64,000 nt of DNA from Erythroxylum novogranatense (taxonomy: Eukaryota; Streptophyta; Magnoliopsida; Malpighiales; Erythroxylaceae): the NCBI GenBank assembly GCA_029891385.1, contig CM057228.1:80278964-80342963 (forward strand), given 5' to 3'. The notes under the pieces were generated by a model, which was given only the letters and a program-made list of their open reading frames with translations, was not told where the DNA came from and did not search any database. Positions 1 through 11,070 of this stretch are shown one piece after another; positions within the stretch are counted from its first letter, which is position 1, and every line of letters begins with the position of its first letter. The position numbers were made by a program, and so were the translations under genes.

Positions 1-211
1 AAATAAGCATGTTTTCAATTTATTTTAGAGGTTGAGTTTGATTAATTGCTTTTGGTTAGAATAAATTGAGGTTTTTTTTACTGAGTTGATGGACTTAAGG
101 TTAAATTTGAGTTTTAGATGGGGGTTAGTAACAATTAAAAGAATGAGATTGTATAAGGACAAATTGGGAAGTTTACTTAAGTTGTTAAATTTTAAGGCTT
201 ATAAGGAGGGC

Positions 212-218
212 TATATAA
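212..218 (+). promoter_or_regulatory. TATA box of element A 5' LTR
   Basis: TATATAA in the context GGGCTATATAAG. The matching place in the 3' LTR (23193) reads TATAAAA, so it was kept in both copies. It would set the U3/R border roughly 25-35 bp downstream. Confidence 0.6.
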
Positions 219-477
219 GTCATTTTCGTTCATTAAGAGGAAAAGAATGAAACATCATCATTTTTGTCTTAGGTTTGAAAGTAAAGAATGAAATTTTACA
301 AGGAAAAGAAAGGGAGAGAGCTTCGGTTGAGAGTGAAGAGAAGAAGAAGAGGTTAGGGTTTCATCTTTCCTTGCTTTAGAAAAGTGTTTTTGAGAGTTTT
401 TCAAGAAGGAAAAAGAAAGGGGAAGGTTTAATCTTCCATTAGAGTCAAGAAACAAATTTCGTGGGTGGCTTTTTAAG

Positions 478-1378
478 GTGAGTTGTTTTCAAATTCCTTT
501 AAAATTTTTATGGGTTTTGGTTGAATTGGATTCGGAAAGGCATGGGTATAGTAGTTATAGGGAGAATTACATGCTTTTGCTTCCTTAGATTTTCAATTTT
601 GACATCCCTTGTAATTTGGGATTTTTGTAATTTTGATGAAGGTCAAGTGAGGCAAGATGAGCTAGAAGAAAGACCAATAGATCAAGCCTAAAGTAAAAGG
701 ATTTAAGGTGGCTGACATCTTAATAATTAAGTTAATGGGCTAAATAAGTTTCTTTCCATAATTGCAATTTAATACTTTTTGATACTTTTGAAATTATGCA
801 CTTATAACTCTTTGGGATGATTTGATATAATATCATGTGTCTTTTGTGTGTGACTGAATTATGGAATTATTTTTATATTGTTTTAACAAGTGAAAAAGAA
901 TGTGACTTTTGAAAGAATGTTGTTATAAATTTACTTTCGGAAAAGTGCCATTTTGGTAAATATATGTGAAATATATGAAATGCATGATTCTATGGGTTTG
1001 TGGTGTTCCTTTAAGAGTCAAGTGCACTTGTCTGTTTATAGATTTCTCTCACTTGCCCGCTAGTGGCATTGGAGCTCCTCACGGATTCCCATAAGTTCAC
1101 GGCTACACATGACCGCTTCGCGGGAATGTGTAGTACGTTTTGTTTCGGATCCACCCGAACCACTTTCTATGTGTTTATGTGTTATTGAATTGTGAATTCA
1201 TGAATTTGATTTCATGAATACTTAATAGTTGAATATTTGAGAAATTATATGTGTTTGATAACTGTAATGTGACTTTGAAAATAAATGACAAAACAAATGC
1301 TTTTGGCTTGTTATTAATTATTAATGTGTTACCCATGAGTCGTAGAGCTCACACCCCCTCTTCCATTCCCATCCATAG
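478..1378 (+). other. Probable LTR intron, element A 5' LTR
   Basis: Donor AAG|GTGAGT at 478 and pyrimidine-rich acceptor CCATCCATAG at 1378, 901 nt. A small hairpin (GAGT/GCTC, 1337-1350) followed by ACACCCCC lies just upstream of the acceptor, as in the other chromovirus LTRs here. The sequence after the acceptor (GCGACGAGCGAG) matches the post-acceptor sequence of element C. Splicing itself is inferred. Confidence 0.5.
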
Positions 1379-1954
1379 GCGACGAGCGAGAAAACGAGTG
1401 ACCGCATCGGGGACAGGGCATCACTCCTAGTTTTTTTTTTACTTTTGAACCTTTCTTTTGTTTCCAAAGCTTTAGATGTATTTTGGAGCAAAAAAATCAC
1501 TATTCATGTGATCTTTCCTTGTAAATTGAAGATTTTGAGACTTTTATGTATTAGGGCTAAAATGCCCTATAAAGCTTTGTAATAACTTATGTTTTGATAT
1601 AAATCAAAGACATTTGGGTTTTATTGTATTTTGTATTTGTTTAATCAAAATGGGATGTTGTATAGTTTTGAAAATGACAAGAAGAGTAGCATTGTGGTTG
1701 CTGCCTTTTGAGACAATTTCTGAACTTATGTGGATTGATTGGCTTCATTATCCTTCTTGAGAATTATGGAGGATTTGCATAGCTTTAAAATGAGGTATTG
1801 TGTACTGTGTTTGGATTTGGGAGTTGAAGGATGTGGATATTGAAGTGTGATGCATGTGCTGGAAAATTGGTTGATGTTTTAAAGATATGGATTGTTGAAG
1901 TTTGGGGGAAGTGTTGTCAAAATGAAATCAGTGGGCAGAAATTTTGAGTGAATT

Positions 1955-2450
1955 TTTGTTCCTCATAGAGTTAGAATTTGAAAAAAAGGTCTTCTTTAAG
2001 ATTGTAGTTTAGGTTTTGATCTTTACATTGATATATAATATGTCATTTTTGGGCTTAGGAGTAGGAAGTTATGAGGTTTAGAAATGTGCTGTTACTGTTT
2101 GAAATGTCATTTTTATAGGCAGTAGATTTGAAAGGGTTTTTACCTCCTTTAGAGACCAAATTGATTTTTTCATCCTCCATAAAAGTTGTAGATTGTCTTT
2201 TTATATTTCCATTGACATAAAATGTGACATTTTTGGGCCATTGAGTTGAAAGATATGATTTTTAAGAAATTCTGTTACTGTGTAGGATGATTTTATTTTA
2301 GGCAGTCACTTTGCAGTAGTTTTTGACACCTTTAGAGGCCAAATTGGTTTTTCAATCCTTCATGGAAGTTGTATAGTTTCCTTTTATCTTTTTATTGATA
2401 CCAAATTTTCAAATTTTGGAATTTTGTGTGAAAAGTTATGAATTTTTGAA
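1955..2450 (+). repeat. Degenerate ~184 bp tandem units inside LTR
   Basis: The phrase TTGTAG/T followed by a run like TTTCCATTGATATAAAATNTG and CATTTTTGG recurs at 2002, 2186 and 2369, spacings of 184 and 183 bp. Between them recur GTTACTGT, AGGCAGT and CTCCTTTAGAG with CAAATTG. The same set is in the 3' LTR (about 24990-25420) and, further diverged, in elements B and F. Confidence 0.7.
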
Positions 2451-3105
2451 GTTCAAATATGTTTTGGAGTGACCCAGGACAATCCACTTGCGAGAGCAGA
2501 AGCGCTCGTAGCCGCGAGAGCTCATCTAACGCATGCCTCGCAACTGTGAGTTAGTCACAGTGCGATGCAGGCAATAAAATTATTTATTTATTTATTTATT
2601 AATTTTAATTTCTGATTTTTCCTTTTTTCAAATCCAACCTCCTCCCACTCTTTTGCTTATAACTTTTTCGTTTGATCTCCGATTTACTCGATTTATGAAG
2701 CATTGGTTTTCAAAGAAAATTTCCCACCTCTCCATAAAAATCTAGAGCTCTTAGTATTAATTTGAAATTTTATGGATTAAATCAAAGTGAGCCAATTGAT
2801 CATGTTTCCGTACTTTGGTGATTTTTCGATCTATAGAGATCCAAATAAGATGATTTTTGGTTCTGAATAATCTAGAGATGTGGAATTTCATTTTAGCTTA
2901 GGAATTGAATTTTAAATTTGGGCCTAAGACTTCCAATTGCAGGAGGGAATTTGGGTGTGGTATTTAAAGTCGGTTCGGAAGTAAATGAGATATGTACGTA
3001 TTTGAAGTTTGACTTGGTGGGGAATTCCTCCCTCGTGGGATGCGCGTCTAGATGTCATGTAGGACGTCCGACATGTGACTCACCGAGACGGGGTTCCAAC
3101 ACTTA

Positions 3106-3117
3106 TGGTATCAGAGC
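3106..3117 (+). promoter_or_regulatory. Primer binding site, initiator-Met tRNA type
   Basis: TGGTATCAGAGC, four bases after the LTR end. This is the known Ty3/gypsy primer site complementary to the 3' end of initiator-Met tRNA. Confidence 0.9.
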
Positions 3118-3325
3118 GTTTCGGTTTAGGACCAGGTGTAAAATCAGGTTTAGGGTTTTTATGACATGTTTATGCATTTTTTATTGAATTATTTGCATTA
3201 TTTTAAATTGTTTTACATGATTTAAATGCTGATTTTACATGATTTATATCGTTTTGCACACTTTTAAAAAAATTTCTTTTGCATGAACTAAAGATTTTCA
3301 ATGGTTTTATATTGAAGGAGTGACT

Positions 3326-4819
3326 ATGCCGACTCGGAGCAGAACTCAAGGAGCTTTGCTTCAATCCCGCTCTCGCCAGGGGAGCACAGATGAGTCACAT
3401 GTCCCACAAGATGCGAGGACACATTCTACTCCTAGTTCGGAGGCACTTAATGTGTAACATGAGGTGCCTCCGCCTTCTCCTCCTATGCCTGCGATAGATC
3501 TGCAATTTTTTCGGGCTTTTGCTCAGGCCTTTACTTATGCCATGGGCCAAGGGTCGCAGGCTCCAGTGCCAGCTCCAGTGGTTAGGAGCGGGCAGTATGA
3601 CAAGCTTCGCAAGTACGGAGCGGTGGATTTTAATGGCACCACCAATCCAGAAGAGGCTGAAGCGTGGTTGAAGAGAACAGAGAGGGTCCTAGTGCAGATG
3701 AAGTGCACCGATGAAGAGAAGCTGGATTATGCAGTTAGCTTACTGCAAGGGGATGCGCTTTACTAGTAGGAATCAGTGCCCCATAGTCAGGCTGTGCTTC
3801 TAGTGCTAACGCAGAAGGATTTTGGGAATGTGTTCAGGAAGAAGTACCTCTCCCGGGTGTATATTCAAGAGAAGGCCAGGGAGTTCTTGAATCTTACACA
3901 GAGGGATATGAGCGTGAGCGAGTATGAGATGAAGTTCACTCAGCTATCCAGATATACAGCTCATATTGTGGCCAATGAAGAAGACAAGTGCTGCAAGTTT
4001 GAGGGAGGTCTCTATTGGTGAACTAAGGAGAAGGTAATTATTCATAATTTCTGTGATTATCAGTATTTGGTGGATGCTACACTCTAGGCTGAAAAGCTGG
4101 AAAATATTAAACAGGAGGTGAGAAAAAAGAGAAAGAGTAGAGAGCAGTCTTCCAAAGAAGGGGGAGTGCTCCGACAACTGACAGGGGTGAGAAGAGCTCC
4201 CGCACTCAGGGTCAGGGTGGCAGTAGTGACCCTCATCAGAGCAAACAATCTAGGGTAGTGTCAGTATAGGCCTCCTCAGTGGGAGGAAATACCAGAGCAA
4301 AGAGGAGCAGAAACCAGAACCCCCATTGTGAGCATTGTGGGAAGATGCATAGGGGTGAGTGCTACAAGTTGTTGGGAGCATGTTTTCGGTATGGAGAAAA
4401 GGCGTATAGGATCAAGGACTATCCTCAGATGTCTAGAGGGGAAGGATCACAACTTCAGGCTCCGAGGAGAGCAGAAACAATGGGAGCCAGGCCAGCTGCT
4501 GGGGTAAGCAGTTCCACATCAGTCAAGAAGACTATTTCTCCATGGAGACCGAGGGGTCAAGCACAGGCAAGAGTATTTTCCATGACCAGGGAGGAAGCTG
4601 CAGCTGCACCAGAGGTTGTCACGGGTATGGCTCGGCTATTTACTTTTGATGTTTATGTTTTATTTGACTCAGATTCCACCCATTCCTTTGTCTCTATAAG
4701 CATGACATTACTTGGTGTGAATTTAGTTTTGTTGGATAACTTCTTACTTGTTAGCACTCCCTTAGAGAGGAATGTGATTGTAAGCTGAATATTTAAAGAC
4801 TGTGAGCTCATTATTGACG
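3326..4819 (+). pseudogene. gag: gag-protease start of element A, broken
   Basis: Gag of a chromovirus; it would form the particle and package element RNA. The ATG at 3326 opens an N-terminus matching that of element C. The capsid region is recognisable (EEAEAWLKRTERVL; LNLTQRDMSVSEYE) and is followed by a zinc knuckle C-X2-C-X4-H-X3-C type region (CEHCGKMHRGEC, near 4327). A second knuckle is degenerate. The protease active site reads DSDSTHSF where DSGSTHSF is normal. Stops lie near 3455 (CAA to TAA by comparison with element C), at 3764-3769 (two Trp codons to TAG) and near 4019, plus frameshifts. The coding sequence then breaks at solo LTR a and resumes at 7707. Confidence 0.9.
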
Positions 4820-5237
4820 CATCTTGTAGCATCCCACTCCTGCAAGATCCGAACCCGATACCGATGGTGATATCCGAGCCCGTGCCTCACGAGGGTGGTA
4901 TGCTAGTGCAGCCAATTGCGGTTCGAAAACTCAGTTAAATATTTTTTATTTTTAAAAACAAATCACATGCGCGGAATTCAGTGAACAATTTGGGGCCCGC
5001 TTTAATAAAAAAACATTTTCAATCAAAACATAATTTCAGTAATCACCTTACAATACAACATTTAACAATTTAGGCCCTCTACAATGACAGTACTATTCTG
5101 CAGAAATTGCAGAAATACAAATCTTATACACAAAAGCAGAATAACACTAATGCAGACGTGAACTAATCCCGACCTTCAACTCTGACTCGCTAGCGGTAAA
5201 CATACTCCCGTGTGTCCAACGGGGTACTCTTTGATTC

Positions 5238-5941
5238 CTAAAAAATATATGCAATATTGGGTGAGTTTGCGAACTCAGTGAGAAACCATCATCGATGGTT
5301 CACTCAACTCATGCATATCGCAAGCAATTCACAGTTTCATTTAATTACACATTCAGTATTATCATATAACAATTTACAGAACTCATGCGATTTCATAAAT
5401 CAATTATCACATTTGTATGCAATGCACATGTGACTCTTTTCCAGTTTATTACAGTGTTATGACCGAGCGCTTAACATTGATCAGTAATCAGACGCGTCTA
5501 GGGAGTAGGAGAGCCCTCTGGGTATACACTAACTACCCTCGAGCTCGAGGCTCGGTTCAGTAACAGTGTTTGAGCTCTAGGCTCTTTTCAGTATCATTAG
5601 TGACTCAGGTTACAGCTATCATTATCTGAACATGCCATTATGCATGAATGCATATGTCCCAATTTACACTTACAGTCAGTTAACATTTCAGTATCCCATT
5701 TCCCATTCCTTCGGACCTTCGGTCCGGTATTTCAGTCATATGCATTTGCAATTTATTTCATTGATACTTTCATAATCATTTACACACAATAGCACTTCAA
5801 TATCAAATTCCTAATATTTCAGACACCCATGGTCTGAAATCAATCAAAATCAAACACACATATCCATCCATCATCTCCACATGGCATCAATACATATAAT
5901 ACTAAGCACACATAGATTGAGGAACCAACTAGGTTACTCAC
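5238..5941 (-). other. Probable LTR intron, solo LTR a
   Basis: On the minus strand: donor GTGAGTAACCTAG at 5941 (preceded by CAT, a weaker exon end) and acceptor TATTTTTTAG at 5238, 704 nt. The GAGTT/AACTC hairpin followed by ACCC precedes the acceptor inside the branched fold at 5257-5307. Confidence 0.45.
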
Positions 5942-6584
5942 ATGTACTTCCGAGCTACAACCTAGAAGTCCCAGTAATATCCGTAGAATATCGATCTATC
6001 GGAGCCTCTATGACAGTCAAATAGTTTCCATTACAAAACGCACAGTCAAAATAATTTGATGATGCACATGCCTTGAATAAAAGATGTACTATGCCTATTC
6101 ATGACTTTCCCGGTGCTAATTCCCAATTTCTACTTTCTTTTGCTAGATCTAACTTTTCACTTAATTGGGCAATAAAATTCATTTCAATTCAATAACATAT
6201 TACGAAACTCCCAAATTTCAATTCTAATATCCAGTCAATTTATCACATCATATCCACTAGGATATTACCTCTAAATCATTATCACTATTCTCTTGATCAA
6301 ATTCACCTTTTATGCTCAGTTCTAGATTCCAATAGCCTTTCCTTTATATTTAGGGACCTCACAATTTTATCCTAATTACCAAGAACAATCCTTAGGTTGC
6401 AATACAATCACATTCTTAACTTTCTTTTACTAATTGTGATTCTACTAACTTAAATTCAACTTTCTTCCTTCGTATCAATTGTAGACATCTTTCTTTAGAT
6501 CATAACGAATCAAACATCACCTCAATTGGAGGTCTACACCATTAACTATGCTTCAAAACCAAATTAAATCGCCAGAAAAAATGT

Positions 6585-6790
6585 CCTCGTCATGGGCGAT
6601 GGACGCCGTCCCGACGTCTGAGGGCGCCATGACGACGTAATCATTCACTCATCGCGACGTCTCGCTTGTCGCGGCGTACGCTCGTCGTGACGTTTACGCT
6701 CGTCGCGGCATACGCTCATCGCGACGTCTACACTCGTCGCGGCGTACGCTCGTCGCGACGTCCAATAATTCCTTCGTCGCGATGTGTGAC
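6585..6790 (-). repeat. CpG-rich palindromic patch in solo LTR a
   Basis: A GC-rich island in AT-rich DNA, built of repeated words such as GTCGCGACG, CTCGTCGCG and GGCGTACGCTCGTCG. Equivalent patches occur in solo LTR b and the LTRs of A, B, C and F. It explains the arginine-rich spurious ORF here. Confidence 0.7.
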
Positions 6791-7701
6791 CCTGGTTCGT
6801 CTTCTCCAATCGATTTTTCGTCCATTCTCTCTCTAAAACCAGTATTAATTCACTCCTAACTACCCCAATCACCATATAAATGCCATAAATGCATCAAACA
6901 ACATTAGATACAACATTTAAAGCCATATACTTACCAATCGAGCCACAAATCCTCAAATCTCTGAAATTTCTCTAACTCCGTCCACTTTCTCTATCACCCA
7001 CGGTTAGCTCCCATAATCACACAAAACATCATTTTCCTTAAGCATCAAGCAAGGCTTTGCACAAGGAGGAACAAGCAAGCAAAATCTCGAAGGAAGAATC
7101 GAAAATCGCCAAGGTAGAAGAAACGATCGTGCCCTAGGAGAAAGAATTCATTTCCTTCCAAAATTTGAAACCTAACCTATTTAAAGATCTTTTCCTCACA
7201 ATACATTTAGATCTCTTCCTCTTTTCACAATCATTTCCAATCCAATTTGTCTCCGAATTTCAATGGCTCGTCATAAAAATTCCTAAAATCATATATCTAA
7301 CTTTCCCATTGCCATTAGACAAGTATTTCGATATTATACATTCAGTCGGTCCGCTACTCAGAAAATTTTCTGTCCGAACATTTTCCAGAAAAATTCCAAA
7401 GAGTCGCTAACAATTGGCAATCACTCAAATACAGTTCCAACTCAATATTCAAACTCAATTATTCCAAAATTCCCAATAAATCATAATCAAACCTAATCAT
7501 CTCACAAATCACAATTCGTATCATATTCAAAATCAAAAGCCGGGAAAATGTCATGAATGCATGTACCTATATGTGCATGTGCAAAAGACTCATTCTTCTA
7601 AAATTAGAGACCAAATGAATACTCAGTCAATAATATGCGGTAAAATCCTAACCCGTCTCAATTTACCAATATAACCTTCTCATCAGTGACGAGATGTTAC
7701 A

Positions 7702-8626
7702 CATCTAGACTGGTAGTGGATCTGCTACCTCTAGATCTAAAAGGGTTAGATTTCATTGTGGGGATAGATGTAATGGAGAAGCATCGAGCGAAGCTAGATT
7801 GTGGCCTAAAGGAGGTGGAATTTGATCTGGAAAATGGTCAGAAGGTTACTTTTAGAGGGGACAAAAAGACACCATCGCCAAGAATTATTTCGGCTTTGTT
7901 AGCTGACAGGATGATGGGAAAGGGGTGTGAAGCTCTCTTGGCGTATGTTGTGGACACAAGTGTGAAGGAAAGTAGGTTAGAGGATATTCCGATTGTGAGG
8001 GAATTTTCTAATGTGTTCCCAGAGGAGTTACCGGGTTTGCCACCGGTAAGGGAGATCGAGTTTGCCATTGACTTGATTCCTGGGACAGCTTTTATTTTTA
8101 TTCCACCATACAGAATGGCTCCAGTCGAGCTGAAAGAGCTTAAAGAGCAGTTAGAAGAGTTATTAGAGAAGGGGTTCATAAGGCCGAGTTCCTCACCTTG
8201 GGGAACACCGGTCTTATTTGTGAAGAAGAAAGATGGAACCTGGAGAATGTGTATTGACTACCGAAGGATCAACAAGGTGACTATTAAGAACATGTATCCT
8301 TTGCACTGGATAGATGATTTGTTTGATCAGTTGCAGGGAGTAACGGTCTTCTTTAAAATTGATCTCAGGTCTGGCTATCATCAATTCAAGATTAAGGAGT
8401 CTGATATAAGCAAGACAATCTTCAGAATACGGTATGGGCATTATAAATTTTTAGTTATAATTTTTGGACTGAACAATGCTCCAGCTGCTTTCATGGATCT
8501 TATGAACAGGGTCTTTAAAGAGTATTTGGATTAGTTTGTGATAGTGTTCATCGACGACATTCTGGTGTATTCGAAGAATGTAAGAGAGCATGAGGAGCAC
8601 CTAAGGATTGTATTGCAGAGATTTAG
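7702..8626 (+). pseudogene. pol: Protease end and reverse transcriptase of element A, broken
   Basis: Continues the protease ([19 protein letters not shown]) in frame from 4819 once solo LTR a is ignored, then RT: the entry motif [10 protein letters not shown], then [26 protein letters not shown] and the catalytic [14 protein letters not shown]. The piece from 7686 to 8534 is open for 282 residues. A TAG at 8532 falls just before the FIDD catalytic box, so no active RT could be made. The piece ends at solo LTR b and resumes at 11469. Confidence 0.9.
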
Positions 8627-9228
8627 TGTAACATCCTGTTACCGATGTGATGAGCATATTGGTACGGGCAGTTCTGTTATTGCATGAATTGTGATCGAGT
8701 GCTTTGTGGCCTCTGATTATAAAGAGATAGATTATTTTGCACATGCATCTTCTTAGTGACATGCATTTATGATTGTTCCAGCATTTAACTGTGATTATGA
8801 GTTGAATGGTGAATTTTGAGATAGTTATGTTAGACATGATTTATTGAGAATTGAGGAATAATTTGAATTGAATGATTGAATTAGTTGAAATGTGATTTGG
8901 TTGATAATTTGAGAATAATTGGTTTGTATGGTTGAATTAGAGTGAAAATTGAATTTTGGGAGTTGAAAATTGAGAATTGAGAATAGGACTTTGTGTTTTG
9001 TATTTTTGAGGATTTATGAAAATTTTTCTGGAATTTTTAGAGCTTTGAGTTCGGACCGAGAAAATGGCCTAGAGACCGATGAGTTAGTTTTCGGTACCAA
9101 AATTGAGTGGTTAATAGCTTGAAAATTTAGATTTGCGAGTTTGAGAATTTTTATGATGAGCCATTGAAATTTAGAGACTGAGATTAAATGAAATTGAGGA
9201 CTAAGATCTATAGGTTTAAATTAGGCCC

Positions 9229-9236
9229 TATATAAA
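9229..9236 (+). promoter_or_regulatory. TATA box of solo LTR b
   Basis: TATATAAA in GGCCCTATATAAATAAG, followed about 35 bp later by a pyrimidine-rich stretch typical of a plant transcription start. Confidence 0.6.
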
Positions 9237-9599
9237 TAAGAGTTAGGTTTTGTTTTGGGAGTTAGCAAATTTCTCCTTCTTTCTCTTCTCTCCCCGTTGA
9301 CGATTTCAACCTCTTTTCCTTGGAGATTTTTGTTGGGTTCTCCTTCATTGTGGAAGCTTTGCTTGTGGTTGAGAGATGGTGATGTTTCGTGTGGTTTGAG
9401 AGTGAAAACCGTAGGAGTTTGAGCTGGGAAGATTTTCGGACGTTTGCGATTTTAGGGTTACCGTTTGATTCTTCGATTTGGTAAGTTTATTGTGTTTAAT
9501 GTTGTATTTATGGTTGTTTATGGCATTTAATGTGTTAGTATGGGTAGTTGAGAGAGTTAATGGAGGTTTTTAAGAGTATTAATGACGGAAAATGACGGT

Positions 9600-9850
9600 C
9601 GGAGAAGATGAAGTGGTCGCATGTCGCGACGTCTGTAATGGGGCCACACCACGGCGAGAAAAGGCATGTTCGCCGTGGCGAGCCGCTTGAGACGTCGCGG
9701 CGAGCAAGTAATTTAGATGCCGTGACGAGTGATTGGTAGGCGTCGCGGCGAGGCGCAGAATAGTTGTTCGCCACAGCGAACGTTCCCACGCCACGGCGAG
9801 CGTCCCTTTGTGCGCCGTGGCGAGAGACAGTAAGCCGCCGCGAGGGAAAG
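9600..9850 (+). repeat. CpG-rich patch in solo LTR b
   Basis: Repeated words GCCGTGGCGAG, GTCGCGGCGAG and CACGGCGAG in both orientations, able to form several hairpins, in otherwise AT-rich LTR sequence. It is the counterpart of 6585-6790 in solo LTR a but differs in sequence. Confidence 0.7.
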
Positions 9851-10322
9851 AAATTGTGCATGGGTCTAGATTGGTTTTTAGGGTATAACTTTTAGTGTAG
9901 ACCCCCAATTGAGGTAATTCTGGATTCGTTGTGAACTAGAGAAAGAGGTCTACAATTGTGGTAAAGACTGAGAGGTATCATAATTATCGAAAGAGAGTCA
10001 ATTTTAGTTTTAGTGCAACCAAAGAGTTATGTGTTGACTGATTAGAGTTTAAATTGGAGGTTTGAGAATTAGTGGATATTATTGACCTAGTGAATAGTGA
10101 ATTGTGGGTTGTGAAGCGAGAGAGATCGGAATGGGTAGAGCGCTGGAAAATCATGATCATGCAATATATATATATATTTTCAAATTAAGACATGTGCATT
10201 AGTGAATTCAATTGATTGAGCATTTAGTGATGAGAATTTGTTTGAATTGTTATAGAGGCACCGTTGGATCGTCAGTCCACGGATATTGCTGGGACTTCTA
10301 GGCAGTAGCTCGGAAGTTACAG

Positions 10323-11070
10323 GTGAGTAACCTAGTTGGTTCCTCGATCTTTGTGTGTGATTAAATGTGCTGTGAAGGTGTAAATTGTGAGTGATACAAT
10401 GTGAAATAAATGTGCTGCAATTATGAATAAGTGTTCTGATTGTGAGTGAGTTGAAATGTGTTGCAAATGTGAATACTTGTGATTGTGAATCAGTGCATAG
10501 AATTGTGAGTAGTGTTTTGAATATGAAAAATCGAGTGGAGTGATAGATATGTGCTAGTGACTGTGTAAGTGTGAGTGCATGCTAGACAAGATTATAAGCG
10601 GTAAATAATCAGTTGTGACTGGAGCAATTAGTGATCAGAGCTTTAAGCTCGATTATCAGTGAAAAGGGGAATAGTGCATACCCAGAGGGCTCTCCTATCC
10701 CTAATGTGAGTAAGCAGTAGTGCATAACCAGAGGGCTCTCCTACTTGCTGAAAATGCGATTAATGCGAAAAGTGCCCGGATTGGAATAGTGTTAACGCTC
10801 AGTCACAACCATGACATAAAATGAGAATTTGCATACCTTATGCATTTGACTGCGTAGTGAAATTGAGAATGCGTGTGATATGTGACAATTGTGAAGTGAC
10901 ATGTCTAAGTTATTTTATTGTATAAATGTGTAAATTGTGTTTAGTGTTCCAATATGTGTTAAAGTATACTATGTGATATATTATGTGTATATGCATGAGT
11001 TGGGTGAACCATCGATGATGGTTTCTCATTGAGTTCGTAAACTCACCCAACATTGCTATATATTTTTCAG
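10323..11070 (+). other. Probable LTR intron, solo LTR b (clearest copy)
   Basis: Donor ACAG|GTGAGTAACCTAG at 10323, acceptor TATATATTTTTCAG at 11070, 748 nt. Near the acceptor lies a 51 nt branched fold (11000-11050): an outer stem TTGGGTGA/TCACCCAA, an inner hairpin AACCATC-GAT-GATGGTT, and a second hairpin GAGTT-CGTA-AACTC. Donor, acceptor and fold recur in the related LTRs. Confidence 0.55.

Larger units (their letters stand above)
1..3101 (+). repeat. 5' LTR of element A (first ~27 bp outside window)
   Basis: It aligns along its whole length with 22979-26214 and ends in TTCCAACA five bases before the PBS. It carries a TATA box near 212, a probable intron (478-1378), a degenerate array of ~184 bp units (about 1960-2450), a short CpG-rich patch (about 2484-2575) and an (ATTT)n run near 2583. 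The CpG patch is much shorter than in the 3' LTR. No protein-coding gene lies in this stretch; the short ORF at 2918-3187 spans LTR end and PBS and is not a gene. Confidence 0.95.
4825..7701 (-). mobile_element. Solo LTR a of a chromovirus related to B and F
   Basis: On the minus strand it runs TGTAAC...GCTACA, and a perfect 5 bp TSD (catct, 4820-4824 and 7702-7706) flanks it. No internal domain is present, so it is a solo LTR, presumably left by LTR-LTR recombination. It carries the branched fold (5257-5307), a probable intron (5238-5941) and a CpG-rich patch with tandem CGTCGCGACG-like words (about 6590-6790). ORFs in it are spurious. Confidence 0.95.

Noticed and set aside
3106..3117. Possible tRNA gene at TGGTATCAGAGC sites (3106, 18794, 42639)
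   Set aside because: Only the 12-nt primer complement is present, directly after LTR ends; no cloverleaf surrounds it.
6645..6875. Arg-rich 76-codon frame, possibly a basic peptide
   Set aside because: It is produced by the CGTCGCGACG repeats of the CpG patch in solo LTR a; such repeats give Arg-rich translations in several frames.
10164..10177. (AT)n microsatellite
   Set aside because: Only about seven units; ordinary in AT-rich plant DNA.
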